Part shown: piece by piece, positions 34,078 to 43,900 of the stretch
Layout of the letters: the number at the start of each line of letters is the position of its first letter
How positions within the stretch are numbered: the stretch's first letter is position 1
Assembly: GCA_023436305.1 (NCBI GenBank)
Contig: JAEZJQ010000014.1
Location: 1-64,000, forward strand
From: Bacillota bacterium
Lineage (GTDB): Bacteria; Bacillota; UBA4882; UBA8346
Direction of reading: 5' to 3'
Length of the DNA: 64,000 nt
Notes under the pieces: generated by a model
The model's database searches: none
What the model saw: only the letters and a program-made list of their open reading frames with translations
What the model was told of the DNA's origin: nothing
Position numbers and translations under genes: made by a program

Positions 34078-35940
34078 TTATTTTTGTTCTCCGGTCTTTT
34101 GGGTGATCCGGAAGATTACGAACTCCGCCGGTTTGACGGGCGCCACACCGATGATGCAAATCAAACGGCCATTGTCAATGTCATCCTGGGACATGGTGGA
34201 ACGGTCCACTTTGACAAAAAACGCTTCGGAGGGACTAACCCCCATTAAGGCGCCGTTCGCCCATACGGTATGGAGAAAATTCTCGATGGTCCGTTGGACT
34301 CTGGCCCAAAGCGATTCATCATTGGGCTCGAACACCACCCAGTTGGTGGAATGTTTGATGGACTCCTCCAGGAAGATAAAGAGCCGCCGCACATTGATAT
34401 ATTTCCATAGTGTATTGGAGCTGCAAGTTCTGGCGCCCCACACCCGGATTCCCTCGCCGGGAAAGGTACGAATCAGGTTGATTCCTTTCGGGTTCAAAAT
34501 GTCTTGTTCGCCTTTGTTATACTGGCAGTCAAGCCCGGTGCAAGCTCGAACCACCTCGTTGGCCGGGGCTTTATGGACTCCGCGGGCGATATCCACCCGG
34601 GCGTAAATGCCGAGAACCGATCCGGATGGCGGAATCATGATATTGCGTTTCTCCAACGGATCATAGACTTGCAGCCAAGGGTTGTAAAGCGCCGCATATG
34701 TGGTATCAAAGATATTCCGGTGGTTCTGCAAGTCGGCGTCGGTTTTACAATCTCTGGGAAAATCCAGGACCGCGAACCGGCTGGCCAGATTTTCGCAATG
34801 CGCCACCAAGGCCAACTGGACATTGGGATCGGTCACACCCGGAATTGCCATGATACTGACCACATCATTATCAATAAAGGCCTTGAGTCCGGTTCTTTTT
34901 CCCGGCCCTTTGTCGACGCCCATAAATGTACCGGGATTAATGTTTCCAACCGAACCGTTACTGCCCCCCGCCAGTGCAATGATTTCCTTGGCGGGTGAGG
35001 CTTTACCGGCAGCATCCTGATTGTATTCCTCTTTACCGGTAATCACTTTAAAAGGCGGTACAGCGGTGGTTGGGGCAGCCGGAGCGGGAGCTGCCGGGGG
35101 TGCGGCATCCGTTTTGGCGCCATCGGCGGCTGGAGTTGCGGGAGTACCTGTGCCACCCGTACCGGAATTATGTTTTACCGAAATCAAATTAGAACGCGCC
35201 AATACTTTTTCCACAAAATTGTACTCGGCGATATTCAGGGAAACATTCTCATAGACTTCGACCTGATCACTATAAGCCACTTGTACGGAGAACTCACAAG
35301 TAGTCAGAACCTTCTTCGCCAGCAACCCCTTGTCAACCGCGTCCGATCCCGCCGCGAGCGGGGCTTCCAGTTCGATCACATTGTCCTGGGATGTTTTCAC
35401 TTTGCCGTATTCGCTTTTTTGACCGTCGGAAAACATCACCACATCACCCGGATTAAATCCGGCACTGCTCTTTACTAAATACTGGGTGGCTCCCGAGGCC
35501 GCGGTCATCACCTCGTAGATCTGGGTCTTGGCTTTACTGGATGGGGATAAGGTGATCCGCAATCTATCGCCCCACAGGCCCGGATTTTTGGCGGAGATTT
35601 GCAGCACAACCTTATCTTTGTTGTCATCCTTAAAGTTGGTGGACACTTTGGCATCTTCCGGAGCCACCCGCATCACATAACAACGCCCACCGCCGTTAAT
35701 AAAAAAATGTTCCACGGCATAAGCCAGAAACCGATAATCGCCAAATTCGTTCTGGGAGAGATATCCCCCAAACTTCCGTTGAAAATCGGATGCATTGGTC
35801 ACCAATTCCGGCAATCCTTCCAAAGGACCTTTTTCCGCCAACCCGATGAATCCCGCCGTACTGGTGCCGACTCCTTCAATGGGCCGGGAACCGCTTTCAA
35901 ACTCTTCAACGTATACTCCTGGTGATAAATATTCCGGCAT
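34078..35940 (-). CDS. Contractile tail sheath protein
   Basis: The 620-residue protein begins MPEYLSPGVYVEEFESGSRP and GTSTAGFIGLAEKGPLEGLP, the universal sheath N-terminus. The C-terminal sheath domain contains GINLIRTFPGEGIRVWGART, NVRRLFIFLEESI, NWVVFEPND and VDRSTMSQDDIDNGRLICIIGVAPVKPAEFVIF. Residues ~257-297 form an Ala/Pro/Gly-rich insertion (GTPATPAADGAKTDAAPPAA and on) that probably loops out on the particle surface. ATG 35940 has only a weak AGAG site, partly inside a hairpin. Sheath contraction powers tube expulsion. Confidence 0.95.
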   Translation of the reverse strand: MPEYLSPGVYVEEFESGSRPIEGVGTSTAGFIGLAEKGPLEGLPELVTNASDFQRKFGGYLSQNEFGDYRFLAYAVEHFFINGGGRCYVMRVAPEDAKVSTNFKDDNKDKVVLQISAKNPGLWGDRLRITLSPSSKAKTQIYEVMTAASGATQYLVKSSAGFNPGDVVMFSDGQKSEYGKVKTSQDNVIELEAPLAAGSDAVDKGLLAKKVLTTCEFSVQVAYSDQVEVYENVSLNIAEYNFVEKVLARSNLISVKHNSGTGGTGTPATPAADGAKTDAAPPAAPAPAAPTTAVPPFKVITGKEEYNQDAAGKASPAKEIIALAGGSNGSVGNINPGTFMGVDKGPGKRTGLKAFIDNDVVSIMAIPGVTDPNVQLALVAHCENLASRFAVLDFPRDCKTDADLQNHRNIFDTTYAALYNPWLQVYDPLEKRNIMIPPSGSVLGIYARVDIARGVHKAPANEVVRACTGLDCQYNKGEQDILNPKGINLIRTFPGEGIRVWGARTCSSNTLWKYINVRRLFIFLEESIKHSTNWVVFEPNDESLWARVQRTIENFLHTVWANGALMGVSPSEAFFVKVDRSTMSQDDIDNGRLICIIGVAPVKPAEFVIFRITQKTGEQK

Positions 35941-35948
35941 TCATTACT

Positions 35949-35978
35949 CTGGTTTCCAAAGGCAATCCCCGAAACCAG
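35949..35978 (-). promoter_or_regulatory. Hairpin just upstream of the sheath start
   Basis: On the minus strand CTGGTTTC is followed after 14 bases by GAAACCAG, an 8-pair stem ending nine bases before the sheath ATG. The GGAAACCAGAG stretch is the only candidate ribosome binding region, so the stem could hold down translation. This is a reading of the sequence, not a known element. Confidence 0.4.
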
Positions 35979-36068
35979 AAATTCCCCCCTTCATTCGTGA
36001 ATTTTTAAGATTATTGTCGGTGTTTAGTTTTTTCAAATAGACCCCTCAAATCAACCAACCTCTCCCCA

Positions 36069-36866
36069 TCAAATTCGAATCTCCCCCAGCTGAAGCGTTC
36101 GCCCTTCCTCCACGTTGACTTCACGGGCCAATGTGTGATTTTGATATGAAAACTGTAGTGTTACATCCCAGCGTTTCTCGGGCAAATATCGGAAATAGAC
36201 CACCCCTTCGCCCCGTTCATCGGTTCGGGTCTGAATCACCGGCAGTAGCGGCTCGCCTCTCCCGTGGTCAAGTAAAAGCGGTTCGCGGAGCATACATTGT
36301 TTGGTTACCGTATCTTTGGCAATAACATGACACATTTCAGAATTAGGACTGCCGGGATGGTTGATAAAAAAAACATCACCCGGCGCTATTTTTCCCGTGA
36401 TGCTTACCAATGATATTTGTTTGCTATCCTTACCGGCGCCGTCCTTTCCCAATTTGGCCCGGATGCATCCTTCCGTGGTTACAACAGCTTGAACATGGGC
36501 GCCGGGGACGATTTGATCATTATTATCCCGGACTGAAAAACGGATTAACGAAGTGCCTGCCGGAAAAGAATAGGACGGCCGCGGTTTCAATGGGACGTAT
36601 ACCACCCTGGAAGGCTCCAATTGTCGGACCGGTATAGCCATTTCCTCGGCAAAATATTGTCCGGAATCCACCCGGATCCGGTAGGTATCCCCTGGCAAAT
36701 TACAAAACACAAACTGGCCTTCAGGTTTCCGTAACGGTTGGCCAGGCAACCCCGGCGCCCAAATATTGATGTCATTCGAAGTGGCAATCACGCCGCTGAA
36801 ATCGTCCACTGGACAAACCACCACCGATACTTTGGAACCTAATTGAATCCATAATGAGTATTCCAT
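36069..36866 (-). CDS. eCIS accessory protein, beta-rich (carboxypeptidase-regulatory-like)
   Basis: The 265-residue protein (MEYSLWIQLGSKVSVVVCPV...) has two regions resembling Ig-like or carboxypeptidase regulatory folds. One is ~15-95, with GQFVFCNLPGDTYRIRVDSG. The other is ~105-265, with SLIRFSVRDNNDQIVPGAHV and a terminal YFRYLPEKRWDVTLQFSYQN. It lies between the DUF4255 terminator and the sheath, where several eCIS loci have a similar uncharacterised gene. A collar or cap-decorating role is possible. No catalytic residues stand out. Confidence 0.55.
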   Translation of the reverse strand: MEYSLWIQLGSKVSVVVCPVDDFSGVIATSNDINIWAPGLPGQPLRKPEGQFVFCNLPGDTYRIRVDSGQYFAEEMAIPVRQLEPSRVVYVPLKPRPSYSFPAGTSLIRFSVRDNNDQIVPGAHVQAVVTTEGCIRAKLGKDGAGKDSKQISLVSITGKIAPGDVFFINHPGSPNSEMCHVIAKDTVTKQCMLREPLLLDHGRGEPLLPVIQTRTDERGEGVVYFRYLPEKRWDVTLQFSYQNHTLAREVNVEEGRTLQLGEIRI

Positions 36867-36928
36867 CCTTCAAATCCCCTGGTCCACGATTGATTCCATA
36901 TTGCCGCAAAATTACAATGCAAAATTTG

Positions 36929-37474
36929 TCACAATGACATCACCCGGCTGACACCATTCCCCAAACCTGCGGTCGAATCCAGCGTCACCGGCCCCACCAT
37001 ATACGCCACGGACAACTTATACGGAACATTGGGAAAAATCCATAATTTCGACATTTCATCGGTGGAGAGCGGGTGGAAATTAATTTTTACCGTTTCCGCG
37101 TTTTCCGCCAGAGTCCCGAGCAAAGCCGAACCTTTTACGATTCCATGGTTATCCATCACTTGCATGGCCTTGCCCAGCATGTAATTTTCTTCATAGGCCC
37201 GCGATTTAATTTCCGCAGCGGAATAGGCTGTCATCAGGTAGAATAAACTAAGCGACAACTCGGAGTTACGGACCAATCCAGAATTGCGAAACTCGCCATT
37301 TTCTTTCACGGAATATAAATATAACGTCAACCGGAAATCACCCGTCTCCGCCGGGGAACACAACTCGATCAGTTCCGGTTTGGGGATGGGATCGGGGATC
37401 ATGTTTTCCCGTAACAACTTAATAATAGTCCGGCCTGTATCTCCGATAACATTATAATTTGCGATTGGGATCAC
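36929..37474 (-). CDS. DUF4255 tube-terminator/cap protein (Afp16/Pvc16-like)
   Basis: GTG 37474 starts a 181-residue protein with IANYNVIGDTGRTIIKLLRE, FRLTLYLYSVKENGEFRNSG, LSLSLFYLMTAYSA, YMLGKAMQVMDNHGI, and a C-terminal KLWIFPNVPYKLSVAYMVGPV. These are the DUF4255 landmarks. The family caps the distal end of tube and sheath and ends polymerisation. It is the first structural gene after the ATPase in transcription order. A possible promoter lies directly upstream. Confidence 0.9.
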   Translation of the reverse strand: MIPIANYNVIGDTGRTIIKLLRENMIPDPIPKPELIELCSPAETGDFRLTLYLYSVKENGEFRNSGLVRNSELSLSLFYLMTAYSAAEIKSRAYEENYMLGKAMQVMDNHGIVKGSALLGTLAENAETVKINFHPLSTDEMSKLWIFPNVPYKLSVAYMVGPVTLDSTAGLGNGVSRVMSL

Positions 37475-37493
37475 TCCAATGAAATTACATTAC

Positions 37494-37522
37494 AGGATAA
37501 AAAAACTAGAAACTTATGTAAA
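37494..37522 (-). promoter_or_regulatory. Possible promoter before the structural genes
   Basis: On the minus strand TTTACA (37522-37517) and TATCCT (37499-37494) are separated by 17 bases, a fair match to a vegetative -35/-10 pair. The predicted start would leave a very short leader before the GTG at 37474. The 134-base gap is otherwise AT-rich and gene-free. This is the best candidate I can see for driving the structural operon. Confidence 0.3.
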
Positions 37523-37608
37523 GCACCTAGTTGATTATCGGCAAAGTCAATTAAATCTAAAAGTATTTTTTTTAATTAGGGTAACTGATTGAAAAATATA
37601 TAACGGGA

Positions 37609-39864
37609 TTATTCCTCGTAATATTCCTCCATGTTCTCTTGGGAAAAAATTTTCCCGGACTTATGAATCTCATATTTGGCGGCGCGGACGATATGTTTCA
37701 CCCCGACCGGCCCGTAGTTCTCCGCGGCCAGGAAGGCGGCGTTAACCGCAATATTTTTGATATTCCCGCCACTTACTTCAAACTTGCCGGCCAGCCATTG
37801 GAAATCCAAATCGGGATCGAGGGGCGTCTCCTTGGGAAAGACGGTGCGCCAGATTTTTTCCCGGTAACCGGCATCGGGAAACGGAAAATCAATGACAAAG
37901 TTAAACCGCCGCAGAAACGCTTCATCGATATTTTTGACGAAGTTGGTGGCCAGGATGGAAACCCCTTCATATTCCTCGATTTTTTGCAGTAAATAGGCTG
38001 TCTCGATATTGGAATAACGATCATGGGAATCCTTCACTTCCGAACGTTTTCCGAATAAGGCATCCGCTTCGTCAAAAAACAGGATGGCATTGCTTCGTTG
38101 CGCTCCGTCAAACACTTCATTGATATTCTTTTCGGTTTCCCCGATGTACTTGCTGACCAATTGGGAAATATCAATTTTATAGATCTCCAAATCCAACTCA
38201 TTGGCGAACACCTGCGCCGCCATGGTTTTTCCGGTTCCCGGCGGCCCCGAAAACAATATGCTCAACCCTTTCCCATAGGAAAGTTTCCGGTCAAACCCCC
38301 ATTCCTGAAAGACGATATAACGGTGCTTAATCTGATTGCAAGCATTTTTCAACTGGGTTTTCGGTTCGCCGGGCAGGATCAGATCCTCCCAGATATAGCG
38401 CGGTGTAATCCGGACCGCTTTTTTACTTAGCTGGTGATGCCCTTTGGCGTAACAGGTCTGATACAGTTCTTCAAGGTGAATTACGGGTTTTTCCCCAAAA
38501 TGCCAACTAGCCATAATTTGCGCCGTGGTCAACACCTCCCGGATCTGTCCGGGGGTGAAGCGGAACTTGCTCCCCATGGTCCCCCAGTCGATGGGTTCGC
38601 GGAATGCGTATTCCCGGCTAAAATACTCCCAATATTGTTTGCGCTGGTAATTGTCGGGGAAAGCTAATTCCAGCGGAATCAAGGTCCGAACCTCCGGATC
38701 GTAATCGTGACGGAAAGGGCGTTCCGCCAGCCAAAAATAGATCCCGGGATGCCAATCCGGCATGGCCAGGATCTCCTGCCGGAATCCATCCAAACGCCGT
38801 TCATAATCATTACGGTCCCGTTCCGGAGGCTCATCCCCCGCCCCCAAAAAAGTATCCACTTTCTGAAAACAAATCACCGCATCCCGGAGAATGGCCTCCC
38901 TGGCGATACGATTCAACAATCCGCTAAAGGAGCCGTACTCGGGATTGATCTTGGACAGATCCACTACCAGCAGCGCTTTTCCCACTGATCGGCACCAATG
39001 CTTGGCCTGGAGGGTCTTCCCTACCCCCGGCGGCCCCCACAAGTAGAATATCAGTTTTTTCTTTCGGACTGGGTCTTGAGCGCCAAAATACCGGGCATAG
39101 TTTTGGATCTTTTGCTGAAGCTCCCCGTGAAAAAGGAGGGAAGGCAGATCCGCTTCGGTGGTGAATACTGTGGTGAAAAAATCCAGGTGGGGATCGGTGG
39201 TTTCATTATCCAATAGATAGGAAACAATCCGGTATTCCAGTCGCAACTCCCTGGAAAGTCCGGCGGCCTTACCGTCCGTGGCGCCATCATGCCGCCAGAA
39301 ATATCGGTCCAACTTGCCCCCCTGATCCAGGTATCGCTGGAATGAATGATATTCCTGTTGATCATGGCAAAACAACTGTAAGATCAACCATACCGTCGGG
39401 TTTTTAATGGTAATGTCATCCTGGAGAAAACCGTATGCCTTTTCATATTTCCGGTCTAGTTCCACTGCCAGGCAAACCAATACACTTTGCCGTTCAAATC
39501 CGTTCAAACCGAACACCCGGCTGATATGCTCCAGCGCCAGAAAAATTCCCCGGGCTTTGCTTCCCTCCGTCCGTTTCCCAATGGCCGATTCCTGTCTCTC
39601 CAACAATTCTTCCAGGTGTTTTACCACGGCGCCGGGTTCATCGGCTACTTCGGCCGATTCACTAAACAGATTGATGATATGTTCATAGCTGATAAATAAT
39701 CCCTTATATTGGGGCGGATTTTGTCCATCTTTGGCCCGGGCGGCAAGCTGTTGCTTGATTAATGCCATCCGGATCCGCAAATCCAGCAGTTTCAAATAAT
39801 CCTGCAATTGCTCCATGCTGTCCCGGTAAGGAATTGTCGTGGATAAATCCGAGTCATTGGCCAT
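37609..39864 (-). CDS. AAA+ ATPase of the eCIS locus (Afp15/Pvc15-like), two AAA modules
   Basis: I choose ATG 39864 because AAAGGAG lies upstream with good spacing; an ATG eight codons earlier is less likely. The ~751-residue protein has an alpha-helical N-terminal region, a first AAA module with Walker A GPPGVGKT near 277-284 and a degenerate Walker B (VICFQKVDTF), and a second, complete module with GPPGTGKT near 540-547, Walker B ILFFDEADALFG near 594 and arginine-finger region FLRRFNFVIDF. The downstream two-helix lid is present. Such ATPases are needed for particle assembly or cargo loading in eCIS; only the second module looks hydrolytic. Confidence 0.9.
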   Translation of the reverse strand: MANDSDLSTTIPYRDSMEQLQDYLKLLDLRIRMALIKQQLAARAKDGQNPPQYKGLFISYEHIINLFSESAEVADEPGAVVKHLEELLERQESAIGKRTEGSKARGIFLALEHISRVFGLNGFERQSVLVCLAVELDRKYEKAYGFLQDDITIKNPTVWLILQLFCHDQQEYHSFQRYLDQGGKLDRYFWRHDGATDGKAAGLSRELRLEYRIVSYLLDNETTDPHLDFFTTVFTTEADLPSLLFHGELQQKIQNYARYFGAQDPVRKKKLIFYLWGPPGVGKTLQAKHWCRSVGKALLVVDLSKINPEYGSFSGLLNRIAREAILRDAVICFQKVDTFLGAGDEPPERDRNDYERRLDGFRQEILAMPDWHPGIYFWLAERPFRHDYDPEVRTLIPLELAFPDNYQRKQYWEYFSREYAFREPIDWGTMGSKFRFTPGQIREVLTTAQIMASWHFGEKPVIHLEELYQTCYAKGHHQLSKKAVRITPRYIWEDLILPGEPKTQLKNACNQIKHRYIVFQEWGFDRKLSYGKGLSILFSGPPGTGKTMAAQVFANELDLEIYKIDISQLVSKYIGETEKNINEVFDGAQRSNAILFFDEADALFGKRSEVKDSHDRYSNIETAYLLQKIEEYEGVSILATNFVKNIDEAFLRRFNFVIDFPFPDAGYREKIWRTVFPKETPLDPDLDFQWLAGKFEVSGGNIKNIAVNAAFLAAENYGPVGVKHIVRAAKYEIHKSGKIFSQENMEEYYEE

Positions 39865-39889
39865 GGGAAACTCTCCTTTACCATTCACC

Positions 39890-40930
39890 TTACCGTTTCG
39901 AATAATGCACTTCCCCCATCTCCCTCAATCTCCGGGCGCTCATCTCCGGGGTAATATCCCGCTGCGGCTCGGCCAAGAGTTCATAACCCACCATGAACTT
40001 TTTCACGGTGGCGCTCCGAAGCAGCGGCGGGTAAAAGAGCATGTGCCAGGTAAATCCGGGGTATTTCTTGCCGTCGCAGGGTGGCTGGTGCATCCCAGCG
40101 GAATAGGGAAATGATGTTTTAAATAGATTGTCATACTTAATCGTCAATACCCGGATGGCATCCATCAACAGTTCCAACTCCCGGGGCCGGAACTGGTCGA
40201 TGGAACTTACAGGGCGCCTAGGGATGATCATGGTTTCGAAGGGCCAAACCGCCCAGTAGGGAACCAACACCGCGAACCCCTCATTGGTATAGACGATCCG
40301 TTCATTCTTCTCCAGTTCCTTATCCAGATAATCCAGTAACAACGGGTGGCCATATTTTTCAAAGTATTCCTTCTGTGACGCCACCTTTTTTCGAATCTCC
40401 CCGGGGATGCTTTGCGTGGCCCAGATCTGTCCGTGGGGGTGCGGATTGCTGCAACCCATCATGGAACCTTTGTTTTCAAAGATTTGAATATAATTGACAT
40501 CTGGAACCATGCTTAACTCCAAGTACTCCCGCTGCCATAGTTCAGCTACGGCCATCAATTCTCCGATGGACATCACCGGTAACGTCAGTTTATGGGACGG
40601 TGAGAAGATAAGGACTTTACAGATGCCCCGGACACTCTCGGTTTGAAAGAAAAAATCATCATTGCCCCCGGGCGGAGTCTCGGGAAGTACCGCTGAAAAA
40701 TCGTTCACAAACGAAAAGGTCCCCGCATAATCCGGATTCCGGATCCCTCCCGCCCGCAAGTTCCCCGGACAAAGATAACAACCCGGATCATACTCCGGTT
40801 TATCCTCCACCGCCGGCTTTTCAATCTCCCCACTCCAGGGGCGCTTGGTCCGGTGCGGTGACACCAACACCCAATCCCCGGTCAACGGATTTTTCCGGCG
40901 ATGCGGATGTTCTTCCCGGTTAAATTCCAT
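39890..40930 (-). CDS. galT: Galactose-1-phosphate uridylyltransferase
   Basis: The 346-residue enzyme swaps UMP between UDP-glucose and galactose-1-phosphate in the Leloir pathway. It shows the zinc Cys pair CYLC (51-54), SPSHKLTLPVM, and the nucleophile loop NPHPHGQIW with His166 of the HPH triad, followed later by the HMLFYPPLLRS segment. ATG 40930 follows GAAAGGAC. It lies between sbcC and the eCIS ATPase on the same strand, with a 25-base gap to the latter, and could share a transcript with the eCIS locus, although its function is metabolic. Confidence 0.95.
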   Translation of the reverse strand: MEFNREEHPHRRKNPLTGDWVLVSPHRTKRPWSGEIEKPAVEDKPEYDPGCYLCPGNLRAGGIRNPDYAGTFSFVNDFSAVLPETPPGGNDDFFFQTESVRGICKVLIFSPSHKLTLPVMSIGELMAVAELWQREYLELSMVPDVNYIQIFENKGSMMGCSNPHPHGQIWATQSIPGEIRKKVASQKEYFEKYGHPLLLDYLDKELEKNERIVYTNEGFAVLVPYWAVWPFETMIIPRRPVSSIDQFRPRELELLMDAIRVLTIKYDNLFKTSFPYSAGMHQPPCDGKKYPGFTWHMLFYPPLLRSATVKKFMVGYELLAEPQRDITPEMSARRLREMGEVHYSKR

Positions 40931-40957
40931 GGCGATTAAGTCCTTTCGTTTACGATT

Positions 40958-43900
40958 TTACGCTTTCTCAATTCTCACCCTGCTTCCGGCGCCGCTGACG
41001 GTGGCAGGGATTACGATTAGACGGCGGCTGATGCGGGTTCGCAGTTCGGAGACATGGCTGATGATTCCCACAGTCAGGTTTTCATGGCGCAATTTTTCTA
41101 AAGAGTCCATGACCAATTCCAGCAACTGGGGGTCAAGGGTGCCGAAACCCTCATCGAGAAAGAAAAACTCCAACGGGTTTATACCCTTCAGTTGGATCTG
41201 GCTGGACAGAGCCAAGGCCAAGGATAGGGAGACCAGAAAGGTTTCTCCGCCGGAAAGCGATGATACCGGACGGCTGATCCCGCCGTTGGTGTTGTCTTGA
41301 ATGATGAAGTCCTTGCTGGAACCGGGAGTCTGATCCAGTAATAAAGAGTACCGCTTATTGGTAAGCATCGCCAGACGCGCCGAAGCGTCCTTAAGAATAT
41401 AATGCATATGTTCTTCAGCGATATAAGCCACTAGCGCGTCTCCCTGGAGCAGTTTCATCAGTTCATCGGCGACGGACTTCCGGGCGGCGAATGTTTTTTG
41501 TTGTTTTTGGTACTCCTTGATCTTCTGATAACGGGTTTCAAAATCCTCCAAACTATGAGCAAGTTTGGCAACCTGCTCCATCAGACGGTCCTTTCGTTCG
41601 CTAATTTCAGTTTTCAGGCGTTGAATCCCGGCCCATTCTTCAGGAACCACGGTCCTGCCGGCCAGTCGTTTTTGAAGCGCTTCCTGCTCTTGTTTATACT
41701 TCTTGCGTAATTCTTCGTAATCGGTAATCTCTCTACGCATCGTTTCCCGTTCTGCTTCAATGCGTAAAGCTGATTCCACAGCAGTAATGTCGGAGAATCC
41801 CCGCTCCGCCATCTTTTTCTCCAGGTTCGCCCAGGCTAAATCCTTTCCTTCCTGGTAAAGCGCCACCGCTTTCATACTTTCCGATTTGGTGGCCATGGCG
41901 CTTTGTAAAGCCTCCCGTGAAGCTTCCAGTTGCTTTTGGGCGGATTCTCCGGCCGCCTTCAAATCGTTAAGCTTGCGCTCGATTTCAGCAATGATATCCT
42001 GGGGTTTTTGATCTCCGACCGCTTCATTCAGTTTGCTTTTTTTCACGGCGACTTCGTCCCGTAACGATTTTCCGGTATATTCAACCTCACTCAATTTCAA
42101 TTGAGCGGTTTCTTTTTTTAATTTCCATTCCTCAATCATTTTGGTGATTAATTGATGTTCCTTGTTGAATTCCTCCAACTTGCCGCGCAATTCTTCGGAC
42201 TGACGGTCGGAGGCCAGGACCCGGCTGCTTTCGGACTGGAAATCGGCAATATTCATTTCATTTTTCATGGCCAGATATTGGGCTTGTTTTTCACCCAAAA
42301 TCAGAGTCATGGCCGCTAATTGGTCCTGCAATTTTACAGCATTATTTTGAACAACCCCCAACCGGCCCAATCTTTCCCGGATGGCGGCATCAAGTCCGGA
42401 GTATTCAGCCCGGAACGATTCCAATTGGCTCAGTAAATCCTTATTCCGGGATTCCCATTCATTCATGGATCGTTGCAAATCAGTGACTTTTTGTTTCTCC
42501 TCGGCGGTAAACCGGATTAAATCCGCCGGGCAATAATCCTTGATGGCCGCCGGCAATAAATTCCTCAGGCCGCCGATTTGGGTCCGCTTTTCATCAAGGC
42601 GTGCTTGGACTTTGGATAGTTGAGCCTGCTTTTGTTCGATAACAGCCTGGGATTTTGACAGTTCATGATGGAGGACATCAAGGTCGTTTTTCCGTTGCTC
42701 AATTAGCGTTTCCAGTTCAGTCATGGCTGCTTTTTTGGAGTCAAGTTCACCGCTGTTCAAGGTATCGGCCGGTTCGGGATGATCAAGGGAACCGCATACC
42801 GGGCAAGGCTTCCCATCCATCAAATAATTGGCCAGCCGGAAAGAGGCGTCCCGTTCGTTTAATTGTTCGATATCGGACTTTAATTGGCGGCGGCTTTCTT
42901 CCAGGGCCTCACCGCTGTCTTTCAATTCCCGGGCCGCGGTTTCATAGCGTTTGTAATCCGATTCCTCACCCTGTAAATCACTTTGGTACAAGCTTAATTC
43001 AGCGGTATCTTTTTCAAATTCGCTTTCCAGCAATGATATCGCTTGTGTATGTTTCTCAAGACCGGCCAATTCATCGTTTTTAGTCTGGTAAAAATTGATA
43101 TCCCCCGGTTTATTCCGGGCCAGCTCCTCCAGCTCGTTATTTAATCGCTCCAGCTCCCGGTCCAGATCCGAACGGCCGGCCTCCAGTTCCTTTAAGGATT
43201 GTTCCTGGCCGGCTTTTTCCTGATTCTCCGCTTCCAGTTGCCGGGCTAACTTGTCGAATCCTTCCTGGGTGTTATGATAATCGCGCTCCAAAACAGCGCC
43301 TTTTAATACTTTTTCCTTATAATCGGAGCTTACCGAAAACCCGGCAATTCTCCCTTGAATCTCACTTAAATCCGCTTCGATTTTAGATTTTTGGACCAGG
43401 CCGTTTTTAATATCCTCTTCTAAAATATTCAGTGAGTCATAGGCTTCTTTATATACGGAACGCAACTCTTCCAATACCCGTTCCTTTTGGAGCAGATCTT
43501 GTTCCAGTTCCACCAATGCCTGTAATTTCGTTTTTTGTTCGATAAGTTGCGGCTGCTCTTCCTGGTATTCCTTTTCCGCCTGTTGCAAATGTTCCTTTAA
43601 CCGGCGATGGTTCTTCTCGATCTCTTCATATGCGCTTAAGGTATTGACTACCGCCTGTTGTGCTTGCAATAGATTCTGATTGGCCTTATTGAAACTTTCG
43701 AGATAAGGTCTGATTGTTTCGGCGGTCTCAGCCGCCAGGAGAATGGCTTTTTGAACGGTGATTTGCTCTTGACCAGCCAGGAGTTTGCTTTCTTCATCCT
43801 GAACCTGGACTAACTCCGTTTGCAATTCCCAGATCGACTTGGTTTGTTCGTACCGGGCCGTGATTTCTCCAAACTCGGCCAAGGCTTCTCTTTTTTCCTG

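Noticed and set aside
7196..39864. Reading the tail genes as a prophage or R-type pyocin
   Set aside because: No capsid, portal, terminase, integrase, holin or endolysin gene is visible. DUF4255, DUF4157, the AAA+ ATPase and twin wedge genes point to an eCIS.
7196..39864. Type VI secretion system
   Set aside because: No TssJ/L/M membrane complex, TssK or ClpV-type ATPase; the sheath is a single phage-like protein and the spike is split into gp27 and gp5 parts.
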